DNA of 64,000 bases from Pomphorhynchus laevis (GCA_012934845.2 WNNJ02001682.1:87951-151950), one strand, 5' to 3'. Numbered from the stretch's first letter, positions 22,862 through 34,970 are shown. Translations and numbers: made by a program. Notes: a model not told the origin generated them from the sequence alone.

Positions 22862-22867
22862 AATAAA
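22862..22867 (+). terminator. Poly(A) signal AATAAA of RPS11
   Basis: Canonical AATAAA six bases after the RPS11 stop codon. The very short 3' UTR fits a ribosomal protein gene. Confidence 0.6.
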
Positions 22868-23395
22868 TATATATATCTTCGTATTTTTTACATTTTGATT
22901 TAAAACGTATTTATTTAAGTTTAGAAATTCCAGTGTTAACTCAAATTAAAAAATAATTAGTCTACTTATTTTCACGGAATGGTCTCAACAATATAATAAG
23001 GAAATTAAAATATACCTGTATTATATTGGAATCTAAACTACATCAAAATACAATAAAATCTAGGTTCCTATTCATAAAACTAATATAATTTTTTATATAA
23101 GTTATTGTTTATAACTTATAACTAACTTATTGCTGGGAATTGCATTCGTGTCGAACATTACATTTTGGTGAAATAAAATTATAGACACGAGTCTATTATA
23201 GACAAAATTATAGACATTTTAATTTCACAATTTTTTTATTTGCAAGCTTTCGACGGTTTGTATTTTTTAAGCATATACATATACATATTTGTCTAAAGAA
23301 TTTTCTAATGAATTTTAAGAACACAAAAGAAATAATTTTACACGGATATTAAAGAAACGTTAATAAAATTAATTAATCTTATATTCGGAAAAAGA
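22868..23395. other. No gene seen
   Basis: AT-rich spacer between RPS11 and PLE-1. The last part (from about 23220) may belong to the PLE 5' region, since similar words occur upstream of the PLE copy at 55310-55540 on the other strand. Confidence 0.4.
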
Positions 23396-24330
23396 TATAC
23401 ATATATATGTTATAATAACTACAACGTATCTAACAAAAATTAAACCATCAAGTAAATATAAATATATGGATAAAATTGAATTAATAGAATCCTTAAATAT
23501 TTTGATAAATCAAAATTATTTAAAAGTAGGGACATCTATATTTAGACAAGTAAAAGGTGTTCCAATGGGTGGTAATAGTAGCCCAATTATAGCTGACTTG
23601 TTTTTAAGCTTTATAGAATATGAATTTGTTCATAACTGTGTAAAAAATAAATCTAAATTATATAAATATATGAAATATATGTTTCGATACATTGATGATA
23701 TATGTGTATTTAATTCTAATAATTTTTATTCAATTAGTGAACAAATTTATCCAGAAAGCCTTATTCTTAACAAAACCAATATTAATGATAAAGAAGGTGT
23801 ATATCTAGATATGAACATTAAATTAACATTAACTAAAACTACTATTAATTCACATCGTAAAGATGACATATTTAAATGTACAAGAAACATATTTTTGCAT
23901 GAGCATTCATGCATACTATGTAATATAAATATAATACATTAAATAATGAAATTTTAAGAATTGCAACAATATGTAATGATATTGGCTTTCTTAAAAATCA
24001 TTTAAATAATTTAATAGATACATATTTTAAACTAGGTTACTATAAAAAAACATCAAGCAGAAAATAGTAAAATATATAAATCAACACAATAATATAAAGA
24101 ATAAATTTAAACTCTTAAGTGGCAAATTTTTATGGATGGATAATAAATAATATACTTTGTATTAGAATAAGATACTAGATAGTTATTTCAGAGGAAATAC
24201 ATCATTAGCATGTATTTGGCCCCGCTGCTATGTTGGGTAGAGGAGTTAGGGGCCGAAACCTGATAGCATAGCAGTTCCTCTGATGACCTCTAATTCTTAT
24301 TCTGATACAACGTCTGTTATTTATTAGTCA
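23396..24330 (+). mobile_element. PLE-1 copy a: RT fragment of a Penelope-like element
   Basis: The coding region from 23466 shows RT motifs: FRQVKGVPMGGNSSPIIADL, FRYIDDICVFN and YLDMNIKLT. A C-terminal stretch ends at GKFLWMDNK near 24150. A 3' region follows with the GGCCGAAACCTGAT and GATGACCTCTAATTC blocks of the dispersed module. The element is broken and incomplete at its 5' end. No GIY-YIG domain follows the RT in this family here. Other copies lie at 54245-56118 and at the right edge of the window. Confidence 0.75.
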
Positions 24331-24500
24331 ATTCATAAAAATGACGTTTATTTTAAATTTCAATTTTTTATTTTAACTTGATTAAAAATATAAAAAATCT
24401 AAAAACAATTATTAATTTTATTATTTAATTATTAAATTTTGATTTAGCATTATTATGTTTTGTTTAGTTTATAATTATATTAAATACTTAGACTCATTAG
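24140..24500 (-). repeat. PLE-1 end module
   Basis: About 350 bases matching 63610-63960 in opposite orientation: a structured GC-rich part (CAGGTTTCGGCCCCTAACTC on the - strand), an ACAGACGTTGTATCAGAATA part and an AT-rich part ending at CAAATCAGCTAA. Its position directly after the RT suggests it is the 3' end or pseudo-LTR of PLE-1. Partial copies occur alone at 17150, 33440-33860, 34620 and 61040. Confidence 0.7.
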
Positions 24501-25734
24501 CTGATTTGATTGATAAGCTGTAATTTTTGTATCAGACATTTCTGAAGATAACATCAAATAGTTGCCGTTTATGATCGAAAAGTATTTCAATCTCTTTGTA
24601 CTGGACTTTATACCTCTGATTATGCAAATTGACTGTTGTTTTAGTCGGATTCTTCATTTTGAGACATTTTAGCAATTTGTAAAACTTTTGAGTATAAAAA
24701 CATTCGATTCTAATTGACATTGTAATTAAATAAATATTAGAAATAAAGTTTTAAAGATTATTATCTTTACTATATAAAGATCTTATAAAATATTAAAAAT
24801 TATTAACGTATAATAAAATATACTAGATTTATTCAAAAATCTATTACGTACAAATAATATCAAAATATGATCATAGTATATTTTACGATTTGGGGTTGTC
24901 AACCATCGAGATCGTGTTTTAAAAGTGGCATCACGTCTTTATGCTAATTTATGTTGTAATTAATTAATAGCAACATATTAATTATTATGTCGTATCAATT
25001 AATATTTAAGAAGTTTGATCTCTATGTATTACTACATACTTTTCATTAGCATTATCATTAGCTTGCACAAACTTTGCCAAACTTAAACAGTTTTTTAAAT
25101 ACCAGATAAGGTATTCTTCTGATCCAATACGGCAATATTTAACTACGAGATAGTTATTCTTTAATAGTTACCACGTATTTTGAGATCGTATGTTTTTTCT
25201 ACTTCAAAGTTTTATTGGTTGTCGCTGGCTTGAATGAGTGGCCAGGATCTCAATTGCATTATAATTCGTATTTTTCGAAAGTATGTTTTGTTAAGTGAAC
25301 ACCCCATAGCTACTAAAGACCAAAGAAACATTTTAATGCATCCTTGCTAAACAACTTTGCAAAAAGTTGTTTTTCATTTAGATCTAATTAATCTGAAGGT
25401 GTACAAAGAAAAAATGATGGCTACTGCTGTATATTGACTAGAATAGGTGTATTTTCTAAATATACATTTGCATGCCCATTAAAATCTAAAAAATATCGCT
25501 CTTGAAGTTTAATTTTTTATGGTCACTCACCCAAGTAATGGTCACTTGACAGGCGCCTTATATTAATTGTTATTATATTGATATTGGATCGTATCATAGG
25601 GTAATAAAATATTTGTCTATACAATAGCTATGTGTTTTAACTTTATTTAAATTATATAAAATCTTATATAACAATTATTTAATAACACACGATTTATCGA
25701 AATAAAAATTATAGGTCTACATTATTACTACAAG
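24501..25734. other. No gene seen
   Basis: AT-rich spacer. The short - frame at 24532-24720 shows no known motif. Confidence 0.4.
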
Positions 25735-25797
25735 CAAGCATTGGCTATAAAGCCGTTTCGCTCGATCACAAAAAAACATCATTATATACACCAAAAT

Positions 25798-26887
25798 GTT
25801 GAAGAATTGCAAGGTAGGGGATTTATTTGAAAAATTTTACAAATTTTCAGTCGCTCCTGGCTACCTTCTTCAGGCAAAAAAAATCAAAAGTTCAAACAGT
25901 AAAATCACAACTACACAACACATATACACTTACAACAAAAACATCAAATAATTTTTACCGAAAATTACAAAACACAAGTATTGAAGTTCAATTGGATAAA
26001 AATTGGCAAAAAGCACTAAAATAATAAACAAGAATAAAAAAGATAAAACACAAAGGAATAAAACACCATATAAAACCAAATCAAATTAAAATACAAATCA
26101 ATCCAAAAACTACATGTTTATTCCAACTGCAAACCGTATTGTGGCAATCTCAAGATAACGTCTGCTTTATTGCCTTCAAAGACTTTGCCACATTCTTGTC
26201 TTAAGAAAAGGGCTTCCTCAATTGTTCTAATTTTCTTATTCGTCTCTTGACAAAGAACTTCAGCACCATCAAAATTAATTATGTGATCACTGTTCTTGCA
26301 AAGATTGAAGACCGCTGATGATGAATTGGCCGTTTTTATGTTCCGACTGTGCTGTCCTACGCGCGTTTCTAGCTGGAAAGCTGGAAACACGGGTGAAAAG
26401 CTGGAAACACGTGTAGGACAGCACCGTCGGTAGAGAACAATTGAGGAAGCCCTTTTCTTAAGACAAGAATGTGGCAAAGTCTTTGAAGGCAATAAAGCAT
26501 ACGTTATCTTGAGATTGCCACAATACGGTTTGCAGTTAGAATAAACATGTAGTTTTTGGATTGATTTGTATTTTAATTTGATTTGGTTTCATATTGTGTT
26601 TTATTCCTTAGTGTTTCTTTTTTATTCTTGTTTATTATTTTAGTGCTTTTTAGCCAATTTTTATCCAATTGAACTTCAATACTTGTGTTTTGTAATTTTC
26701 GGTAAAAATTTCTTTGATGTTTTTGTTGTAAGTGTATGTGTTGTGTAGTTGCGATTTTACTGTTTGAATTTTTGATATTTTTGCCTGAAGAAGGTAGCCA
26801 GGAGCGACTGAATATTTGTAAAATTTTTCAAATAAATTCCCACCTTGCAATTCTTCAACAAATATGAGTGGGATTTTTTTTACCAAC
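25798..26887. mobile_element. PLE-5: two inverted PLE 3' ends forming a ~430-bp-arm palindrome
   Basis: Left arm 25798-26228, right arm 26434-26859, 205-base centre. Each arm holds the 3' end of a Penelope-like element. The coding part on - resembles the end of a GIY-YIG region (HIINFDGAEVLCQE, EEALFLRQECGKVF), followed by a 3' UTR with CCTGAAGAAGGTAGCCAGGA. A 12-base duplication, ATACACCAAAAT, flanks it at 25786-25797 and 26888-26899, so it arrived as one unit in the 3' UTR of LINE D. Broken and non-coding for a full protein. Confidence 0.8.
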
Positions 26888-26912
26888 ATACACCAAAATT
26901 AAAGTAAAAATA

Positions 26913-29762
26913 TCAATAAAAGGGGCAATCTTCATTATTCCCGCCGTTAATCGTCCAATTTATGAGAGCAGTCTTGAATGTCTTAACGTCTGTGGCCATC
27001 ACGATTTCCGACGGTAGTCGATTCCAAGCATTTGTACAACGATGAGACAACCGATTCAACCGTGAACTGCAACCATGGGACGATATCCTCAACAACAGGG
27101 GATGACCTCCGTGGCATCGTCTATCGTTGATAACCACCGAATGGGTAGGATATCCATCCGAACCGTTGGCGATATGCCACATTACTAACATATCTAGGAT
27201 GTACAGTCTTAGGTACACATTCATCATACCCATAGTTTTAAGTCTGTCGCGATAATTCATATGAGAACAACTCGAACACAGTTTGCTGCTACGACGAAGA
27301 ATATTTTCTAAGTCATTCAACTCTTTTTTTAGACGTTGGTAAACTGGCTTGTATCGCGAACTCAATATGTGATCTCACAAGTGCATTAAATAGAATTCTA
27401 AAACATGTAGGTGACACAAACTTGAAGCAGTTTTTTTATCATGTACAACATTCTTCTGGCAGACGCGCATCTACGTTCAATGTCCATTCTAGACTTCAAG
27501 GAAAAATGAGTTATGATACCAAGGTCTTGTACATGAAATACATAATTAATTATTTGAGATTCTATAGTATATCGGGCAGGTACAGAACTATACCCGAATA
27601 TCTGCAAAAGCAAGATATTGCCATTGCAGTTTACTCAGCAGAGAGTTGATGAAAATGTTAAAAAGTAATGGGACAAGCACAGTCCCCTGAGGAACCCCTG
27701 AAGTCACACTACGCGGAAAAGAAAAACAATCACCAACCTGTACTATATAGCTCCTAGATGACATAAAATCAGCAACCCACGCTACATACATCTTGGGAAT
27801 GCCATAATCAAATAATGCTTGTATCAACTGAGAATGAGGTACGCGAGCGAATGCTCTATTAAAATCAATAAACAGGGCATAAATAGAGCTACCTCGAGAT
27901 AATTCTGCGACCCACGCCTTACGAGAACACTTGAGATTCGTCAGACAAGATCTACCTTTTCTGAAACCATGCTGTTGAGAGCAAATCTGTCCGGACTCAA
28001 CCAAGTGACTCATTATCATTTCGTGAACTATACCCTCCATATTTTTACTTATATGGCTACTTAAACTTATAGGCCTGTAGTTACTAGCTGAGTTCCGCAC
28101 ACCTTTCTTATAAGCAGGTACAACCATATCACGTTTTCAGTCGAGCGGTAATTTGCCAGAGTTTAAAGATAGCTAAACAGTATTGGCAAGGGGCAAAAGA
28201 GGTGGGTACTCAAGATACGTAAAATAATGGGGTGAATGTTGTCAGGACCAGCAGATGAACACTCCGACAGCCGAATCAATTTGACAAATACTTCATCTTT
28301 AGTCATTGAAATCGAATCACTAGAGACATGAGATCTTAGTGGTTCATAATCAATGTTGGATACCGAAGGAACATTGCTTAGAGTAAATTCATTTGCAAAT
28401 TCCTTGGCAACGTCGACCTGAGAAGGCACTTGACAACCATCAACAACCAAGTGAGAAATACCACAGGGAACATTCCCATTTTGGCGCATGTATGACCAAA
28501 AACGTTTGGAATTTTGACCATTCGAATTTAGGAGGTCGTACTCATAATAAACACGCTTATTAGTGCAGAGTGGCTTAAAAACATTACGAGCTTGTCTGAA
28601 AGATGAGATGAACGATGGATCATTACGTGGTACTTTAAAGAAACGGTTTCGTTCGTACAGTGCTTTCTTGAGATCATGGTCAAACCAAACTTGCTTGCGG
28701 TTGTAACGTTTCTTGATTACTATTTTTGGGGCAAACTTATTTGAAACTTCAAGTAACTTATCGTGAATAAGTTTCATGTCAGCAACGGTCAACTGAACTG
28801 TCATCACAACAAAAGTTAATACAATCTGTGTAAGTCAAGAGTGATGCGCGATCTGCCTTATGCCACAGCCGTTTAACCAAATTAGGCTAAGCATCCTCCA
28901 TCATAGCCCCCCCCAAAGAAGGACGAATACCGAATTGAATGGTTACATGGTCACTCAATCCCAGAGGAGATACATAGCGTATGCCACAAACATGATCACA
29001 ATTTCGAGAAAAGAGTAGATCAAGTATAGATGAACTATTGCCGCATACTCTGGTAGGACATGTCAGTAATTGAACTAGTAATAAATCGTGAGTCAAGAAT
29101 TTCCATATTTGAGTTTCAGAAGCATTGCAATGATCAATACTAAAACCCCCAACATCACTAACCCCAACACTCGGAATGTTAAAATCACCAGATAGGATGA
29201 AAGGACGATGATGCGTACATGAATTAAGAAGCACATTACGCTGTACATCGTCAAAAACAGATGATTTAGAAGTTGTATAAAGGACACTAAGCAAAAATCT
29301 AAGTTCGGATAATATCACGTCTAACACCAAGCACTCACAAGTTCCTTCACTATTGGAGTACTCAACCGAACCGACTACAACCGCCTTGTGAGCTAAATAG
29401 ATGGCAACAACACTCCCGCGACGAACATCACACCTATCTGACCAAGTTACGGTATAACCCCGAATATTAATTGTAGCATTACTAATCCCACTATGTAGCC
29501 ACGACTCAGATACGGCAAAGGCGTCAAAATGTTTTGTAGTCAACATAATGCGAAGATCATCCAGATTAGAAGTTAAGCTACGAATGTTAGAATAGCCAAT
29601 GAGAAGAGCACGCTTATTTGCAGAAGCTTTAATACCCGTTTTCACCAAACTGAAATAAACAAGGGAACCCATAGATATAGAACCAGCACTCAAAGGTCCA
29701 TGCATATTGGATGCCAAATCACAAATGGCTTGCGTTGGCAAACACGAAAATTTCTGAGACAC
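26913..29762 (-). pseudogene. LINE D ORF2: APE endonuclease / reverse transcriptase, frameshifted
   Basis: The endonuclease part (29762-28887) shows GYSNIRSL, AVSESWLHSG, RRGSVVAIYL, LSGDFNIPS and LSDHVTIQF. The linker and RT part (28807-28163) includes NRKQVWFDHDLKKAL and CSSAGPDNIHP. The palm (28127-27588) has NYRPISLSSHISK, HGFRKGRSCLTNL, ALFIDFNRAF and GVPQGTVLVPLLFNIF. The catalytic FADD reads FAD-I with one Asp codon missing, and the frame then breaks. The thumb and tail (27613-26913) end LSHRCTNAWNRLPSEIV. At least four frame changes separate these blocks, so it is inactive. A LINE-A-like layout with clearly different sequence. Confidence 0.85.
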
Positions 29763-29766
29763 AAAT

Positions 29767-31377
29767 CCACCTCATTTTCGACACGACGGTGGGCAAGCTC
29801 CTGCTTAGCATTAAGTAAGAAAATACGCTCTTTGTGAGAAAGATCTTTTAAAATACGAACAGGTTGATTTTTTAGTCTGAATCCTCGATTTTAGAGGGAT
29901 TTAGCTTCACTAAAAAAAGATTTATTTTAACGTGGCAAATGCGTGCCAGCGCACGCTTACATGACCACAACAAAACAAAACTGTAAATCAGGTGTCGAGA
30001 AGGTGTGAACGGAGGAGGTGTTTGAATGTGATAAAGGAGGAGGCGCGGCGGACGTCGAGAGGGAGTTGATTCCAGGCGAGTGAGGCGGCGACGAGGAAGG
30101 ATCGGAGACCGTAGTTGTTGGAGTAATTAGATACGTGGAGTAAGAAGGTATGACGGGAACGCAGCGATAGCGAGGTAGGGCGAGTGTCGTCTAAGAGAGG
30201 AAGGTTGATGAACAATGGGGAGACGACAGCGATGAGACGAAAAGTAACGAGAAGAAGGCGGAGTTTGATGCGGATGTGGATGGTGGGCCAGGGGAGTTGG
30301 GCAAAATATGTTGATGTGTGGTTGAAGCGACGGAGACGAAAGAGCACTCGAACGGCGGTGTTGATTATTCGTTGTAGGGTAGGATGATGGATTTTGAAGA
30401 ATTGGCGAAAAGGCTAAGGCAGTAATCGATTTTAGGGAAAAGAAGCTAGTTTCACTAGTTAATCGGAGGACAACCTTTAGAAGCCTAGGATGGTTACCAG
30501 ATGTTTTACTATCAAGACGAAACATACTCCTGGCAGTTGACTTGGACAACACATCTCGATCCGAATAGTCGAACATGGTGGAAATAATGGTCCTGACTGC
30601 ATCAACGTCATTATCCAAACAAGTTTTCAAACGCTACTTACAGATTCACTTAAATTTGTAAACAACGCACAAAAAGACCTGTCATAGTCCTTATGTCGGG
30701 TACGTTTATTAGATTCAGATTCAACATGCGCACAGTCTGACGAAATTGACTTGGACAGATGACGCCACGGGCCACAGCGATCAAGCTCCCCTTCAGTGTC
30801 ATTCACTTTATGATTATTACATGTGTCAAAAGAGCTGCAACCGATATTGCCACTTAGGCGTTCTGTAGTTATACTTTGTTGAAGTTCGGATCCACATCCT
30901 TGCTTAGTCAATACGGACATATGTGATCGAGAACCAGTTATAATTGGTTCCGTTCCGCTACTGCTTGACTGCATGTTGAGCCGGTTTCTATAATACTGAT
31001 GTGGACGTCCGTTTGTCCATATTCGACATGGTTGGCGCTTAGTGCTGCTCGGGCATTCTACAAGGTCATCATTTCCGATAGTGACCTCGGTAGAGAGGCT
31101 GTTACAACCATAAGATGATGCTTCGCATACTTGTTGTTCATTTATAATGATATTTGCTTCACATAACTGATTCGATGTTGCTGGTTTGTGAGCATAAGAT
31201 ATAGCTCAACAAAATCCACAATAAAAAGGTCGTAGCTGTAAAGATTTACAGTCAACATACTTCACTTTTATCAATGACGATACATTGCAACCATCGCAGC
31301 CACACCCAATCTCGAGCTAAACATAGTCGTCAATACGTTTTACCCCGCGTGGTTTACGAGATTTTAATCCCATTTGT
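29767..31377 (-). pseudogene. LINE D ORF1: zinc finger plus RRM-like domain, interrupted
   Basis: It starts near 31371 with MGLKSRKPRGVKR. A Cys-rich finger follows (CDGCNVSSL .. PFYCGFC), then a Ser-rich middle (30974-30660) and the RRM-like domain (DYDRSFCALFTNLSES, LDNDVDAVRTIIS, NHPRLLKVVL). LINE B is inserted there, and the C-terminal part (QPVRILKDLSHKERIF, AHRRVENEVDLCLRNF) resumes at 29900-29767. In-frame stops in the finger region add to the insertion. The domain order matches LINE A1 and B1 ORF1. Confidence 0.75.
29913..30446 (-). mobile_element. LINE B 3' fragment inserted in LINE D ORF1
   Basis: 5'-truncated LINE B starting at FPKIDYCL of ORF2 and running to its hairpin tail (GCGTGC/GCACGC at 29941-29956) and T run. 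It is flanked by an 11-base duplication, TAGCTTCACTA (29902-29912) and TAGTTTCACTA (30447-30457), with one mismatch. Removing it rejoins the LINE D ORF1 frame. Confidence 0.9.
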
Positions 31378-31562
31378 AGATAAACAGGTATTTTGATTTA
31401 GAATTTTGGATGGTGTCAATATCTTGAGATATTTTTCTGGCAATTCGAATTTGTGAAAATGGCGTTATAATGCTACCGCTATTGAAGAGTGCATTCGTTT
31501 GATAGAAACATTCGTGTGATAGAAACAGGTTAACTCTAAAAATTCCGCGAGCGGAACGAGCG

Positions 31563-33378
31563 GAACTGGATTGATCTGGAACTGGATTGATCTGGAACTG
31601 GATTGATCTGGAACTGGATTGATCTGGAACTGGATTGATCTGGAACTGGATTGATCTGGAACTGGATTGATCTGGAACTGGATTGATCTGGAACTGGATT
31701 GATCTGGAACTGGATTGATCTGGAACTGGATTGATCTGGAACTGGATTGATCTGGAACTGGATTGATCTGGAACTGGATTGATCTGGAACTGGATTGATC
31801 TGGAACTGGATTGATCTGGAACTGGATTGATCTGGAACTGGATTGATCTGGAACTGGATTGATCTGGAACTGGATTGATCTGGAACTGGATTGATCTGGA
31901 ACTGGATTGATCTGGAACTGGATTGATCTGGAACTGGATTGATCTGGAACTGGATTGATCTGGAACTGGATTGATCTGGAACTGGATTGATCTGGAACTG
32001 GATTGATCTGGAACTGGATTGATCTGGAACTGGATTGATCTGGAACTGGATTGATCTGGAACTGGATTGATCTGGAACTGGATTGATCTGGAACTGGATT
32101 GATCTGGAACTGGATTGATCTGGAACTGGATTGATCTGGAACTGGATTGATCTGGAACTGGATTGATCTGGAACTGGATTGATCTGGAACTGGATTGATC
32201 TGGAACTGGATTGATCTGGAACTGGATTGATCTGGAACTGGATTGATCTGGAACTGGATTGATCTGGAACTGGATTGATCTGGAACTGGATTGATCTGGA
32301 ACTGGATTGATCTGGAACTGGATTGATCTGGAACTGGATTGATCTGGAACTGGATTGATCTGGAACTGGATTGATCTGGAACTGGATTGATCTGGAACTG
32401 GATTGATCTGGAACTGGATTGATCTGGAACTGGATTGATCTGGAACTGGATTGATCTGGAACTGGATTGATCTGGAACTGGATTGATCTGGAACTGGATT
32501 GATCTGGAACTGGATTGATCTGGAACTGGATTGATCTGGAACTGGATTGATCTGGAACTGGATTGATCTGGAACTGGATTGATCTGGAACTGGATTGATC
32601 TGGAACTGGATTGATCTGGAACTGGATTGATCTGGAACTGGATTGATCTGGAACTGGATTGATCTGGAACTGGATTGATCTGGAACTGGATTGATCTGGA
32701 ACTGATTGATCTGGAACTGGATTGATCTGGAACTGGATTGATCTGGAACTGGATTGATCTGGAACTGGATTGATCTGGAACTGGATTGATCTGGAACTGG
32801 ATTGATCTGGAACTGGATTGATCTGGAACTGGATTGATCTGGAACTGGATTGATCTGGAACTGGATTGATCTGGAACTGGATTGATCTGGAACTGGATTG
32901 ATCTGGAACTGGATTGATCTGGAACTGGATTGATCTGGAACTGGATTGATCTGGAACTGGATTGATCTGGAACTGGATTGATCTGGAACTGGATTGATCT
33001 GGAACTGGATTGATCTGGAACTGGATTGATCTGGAACTGGATTGATCTGGAACTGGATTGATCTGGAACTGGATTGATCTGGAACTGGATTGATCTGGAA
33101 CTGGATTGATCTGGAACTGGATTGATCTGGAACTGGATTGATCTGGAACTGGATTGATCTGGAACTGGATTGATCTGGAACTGGATTGATCTGGAACTGG
33201 ATTGATCTGGAACTGGATTGATCTGGAACTGGATTGATCTGGAACTGGATTGATCTGGAACTGATTGATCTGGAACTGGATTGATCTGGAACTGGATTGA
33301 TCTGGAACTGGATTGATCTGGAACTGGATTGATCTGGAACTGGATTGATCTGGATATCTGGAACTGGATTGATCTGGA
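31563..33378. repeat. Minisatellite: ~113 units of a 16-bp repeat
   Basis: Unit AACTGGATTGATCTGG on +, repeated about 113 times with almost no variation. Two units near 32700 and 33261 lack one G, and one unit near 33350 is rearranged. Because 16 is not a multiple of 3, all three - frames run as one repeating 16-residue peptide without stops; the resulting 678-codon frame is an artefact of the repeat. It sits between the 5' terminal motif and ORF1 of LINE D. Confidence 0.97.
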
Positions 33379-33439
33379 ATGTATGTATATTAGATCCCAA
33401 ACTTTTTTAAGATTTAAGGTTTACATTTATAGGTTTATT

Positions 33440-33860
33440 TATAACACACGAAGTTTCAAAATGAAAATTAGACGCCATCAGGATGAACTGATATTTATTA
33501 TTAGTAATAAATAATATTTATAAATTAGATATTTATTATTTATTAATATTATAACTAATAATTAATTATTATTAATTATATATCAACTAAAAATTAATAA
33601 TTTAAATTTAAAATAAAAGTTAATTTTTTTGAATTGACTAATAAATAACATACGTTGTATCAGGTAAATGATTAGAGGTAATCGGAAGGAACAATATTCG
33701 CAAATAAGAATAAGAATTAGAGGTCACCAAGAGAAACTGATCAGGTTTCGGCCGTTATTCGTCGACCCAGCATTGAAGGGAGACCAAATACATAACAATA
33801 GCGTATTTCTTCTGACAAAGTGTATATTATCCTCTAATGGAGTGTAACTGGTGTATCTTA
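33440..33860 (+). repeat. PLE-1-type end modules (two partial copies)
   Basis: The first copy (33440-33515) has ATAACACACGAAGTTTC and GCCATCAGGATGAACTG. The second (33590-33830) runs from the AAATTTAAAATAAAAGTTA block through GAATTAGAGGTCACCA and CAGGTTTCGGCCG to GACCAAATACAT. They match the module at 63610-63960 with divergence. No coding part is attached. Confidence 0.65.
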
Positions 33861-33879
33861 TACACTTGACTGATGTATC

Positions 33880-34532
33880 TTAACCAGTGATTAACAAAAG
33901 TGTTAAATGTAACTAACAACGAAAATGGGTCTCACAGAAGACTGGTACGACAAAAACAATTCCAGATTCTCATCAATAACGTATATTTTGTATCGAAATT
34001 GTTTAAGCAATTTCCGGAAGTAACACAAATTTATTTGTATAGTGAAATTAATTATAAAAATGAATGAATCAGATAACTGAGTCTGCATATTTTATACTAT
34101 ATATAAGTCAAAAATAGAAATAAATAATAAATAATTATATAAGATTTGATACAATTTATATTTACCCGCCTCTTAAATGAGACATTTACCCGCCTCTTAA
34201 ATGACTGCGTGGATGATATATATTGAATATATACAATATATATTTATATAAATTAATAAAATATACAATATAATAATATAATATATATTAATATATTGTA
34301 TATATTAATATATACAATATATATTTATATAAATTAATAAGAAAATAAATAATAAATAATTATACAAGACTTAATTCAATTTATATTTATATCAATTTAA
34401 AATAAAAATTGAAATTTAAAAGAAAAGTAAATTTTTATAAATTGACTGGGTGTTAATTGGGCTAATTGGTGCTAATTGGGTTAAGGTGTTAATTGGGTTA
34501 AATGAGATATAAATAAACGTGTGTTTTGTAAA
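33880..34532 (+). repeat. Duplicated segment R1, copy 1
   Basis: Near-identical to 59624-60195 plus 60829-60928, including an identical 61-codon frame on - (33903-34088) with no known motif. The second locus carries an extra 633 bases between the last two parts. It includes TA-rich microsatellite sequence of slightly different length at the two loci. Confidence 0.85.
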
Positions 34533-34619
34533 TAATTACAAATATTTACAAGCACAAATATTTTATAATTTTAAATAATAAATAATAATAATAAATAATT
34601 ATATAAGATTTGATACAAT

Positions 34620-34740
34620 TTATATCAGTCAAAATTTAAAGTGAAATTTAAAATAAAAGTCAATTTTATGAATTGACTAATAAATAACACACGATTAATC
34701 AAAATAAAGATTAGATGTCAGTAGGAACTGCTATTTATTA
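34620..34740 (+). repeat. PLE-1-type end module, partial
   Basis: Contains AAATTTAAAATAAAAGTCAA, ATTGACTAATAAATAACACA and GATTAGATGTCAGTAGGAAC in the same order as the other modules. Confidence 0.6.
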
Positions 34741-34837
34741 TTAGTAATAATTAATATTTATTAATTAAATATTAATTATTCATTAATATTTCATATATAG
34801 TTACTTATTAATGAATAATAATTTAACAATCTTTTAA

Positions 34838-34970
34838 GCCAGACGTGGAAGAACGACGATAACAGTCTTAGATACAGTTTCGTCATCCATATGGCTCATA
34901 AGTGCCAGATCTATTCCACTGCTGGATGCAAAGGAGGACTAGCAGACGGCAAGAAACAAGTCATATGTAT
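34838..34970 (+). repeat. Short dispersed repeat S, copy 1
   Basis: Shares AAGCCAGACGTGGAAGAACG, a TTTCGTCATC word and CACTGCTGGATGCAAAGGAG with the inverted pair at 51910-52332. A further stub lies at 35150-35180. SINE-like size, but no RNA polymerase III boxes were recognised. Confidence 0.65.

Larger units (their letters stand above)
25735..33410 (-). mobile_element. LINE D: APE-type LINE carrying two later insertions
   Basis: Read on -, the element runs from a 5' terminal motif at about 33405, through a tandem-repeat 5' UTR (33378-31563), ORF1 (31377-29767), ORF2 (29762-26913) and a 3' UTR. The 3' UTR is split by a PLE foldback (25798-26887) and ends near 25735 with the GGCT-loop-AGCC hairpin. 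A LINE B copy (29913-30446) interrupts ORF1. Joining the flanks restores continuous homology, so these are insertions into an older single element. It is broken in both ORFs. Confidence 0.8.

Noticed and set aside
24240-24300. Hammerhead ribozyme in the PLE-1 end module (GGCCGAAAC and CTGATGA words)
   Set aside because: PLEs are known to carry hammerheads, but here the core words are in an order and spacing that leave no room for stems I and III, and the possible stem II is not preserved in the variant at 33700. A covariance search for type I, II and III hammerheads would settle it.
26118-26492. A 124-codon gene across the PLE-5 palindrome
   Set aside because: It spans the palindrome centre and consists of PLE endonuclease-end sequence.
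30127-30630. A 167-codon - strand gene
   Set aside because: It crosses the junction of the LINE B insertion in LINE D ORF1.
31563-33378. CRISPR-like array
   Set aside because: The repeats are contiguous with no spacers, and the DNA is animal.
31364-33400. A 678-codon open frame made of a repeating 16-residue peptide (INPVPDQSSSRSIQFQ)
   Set aside because: It is a by-product of a 16-bp tandem array free of stops in all - frames. Copy-number change would scramble nothing but length, and no conserved flanking domain supports a protein.
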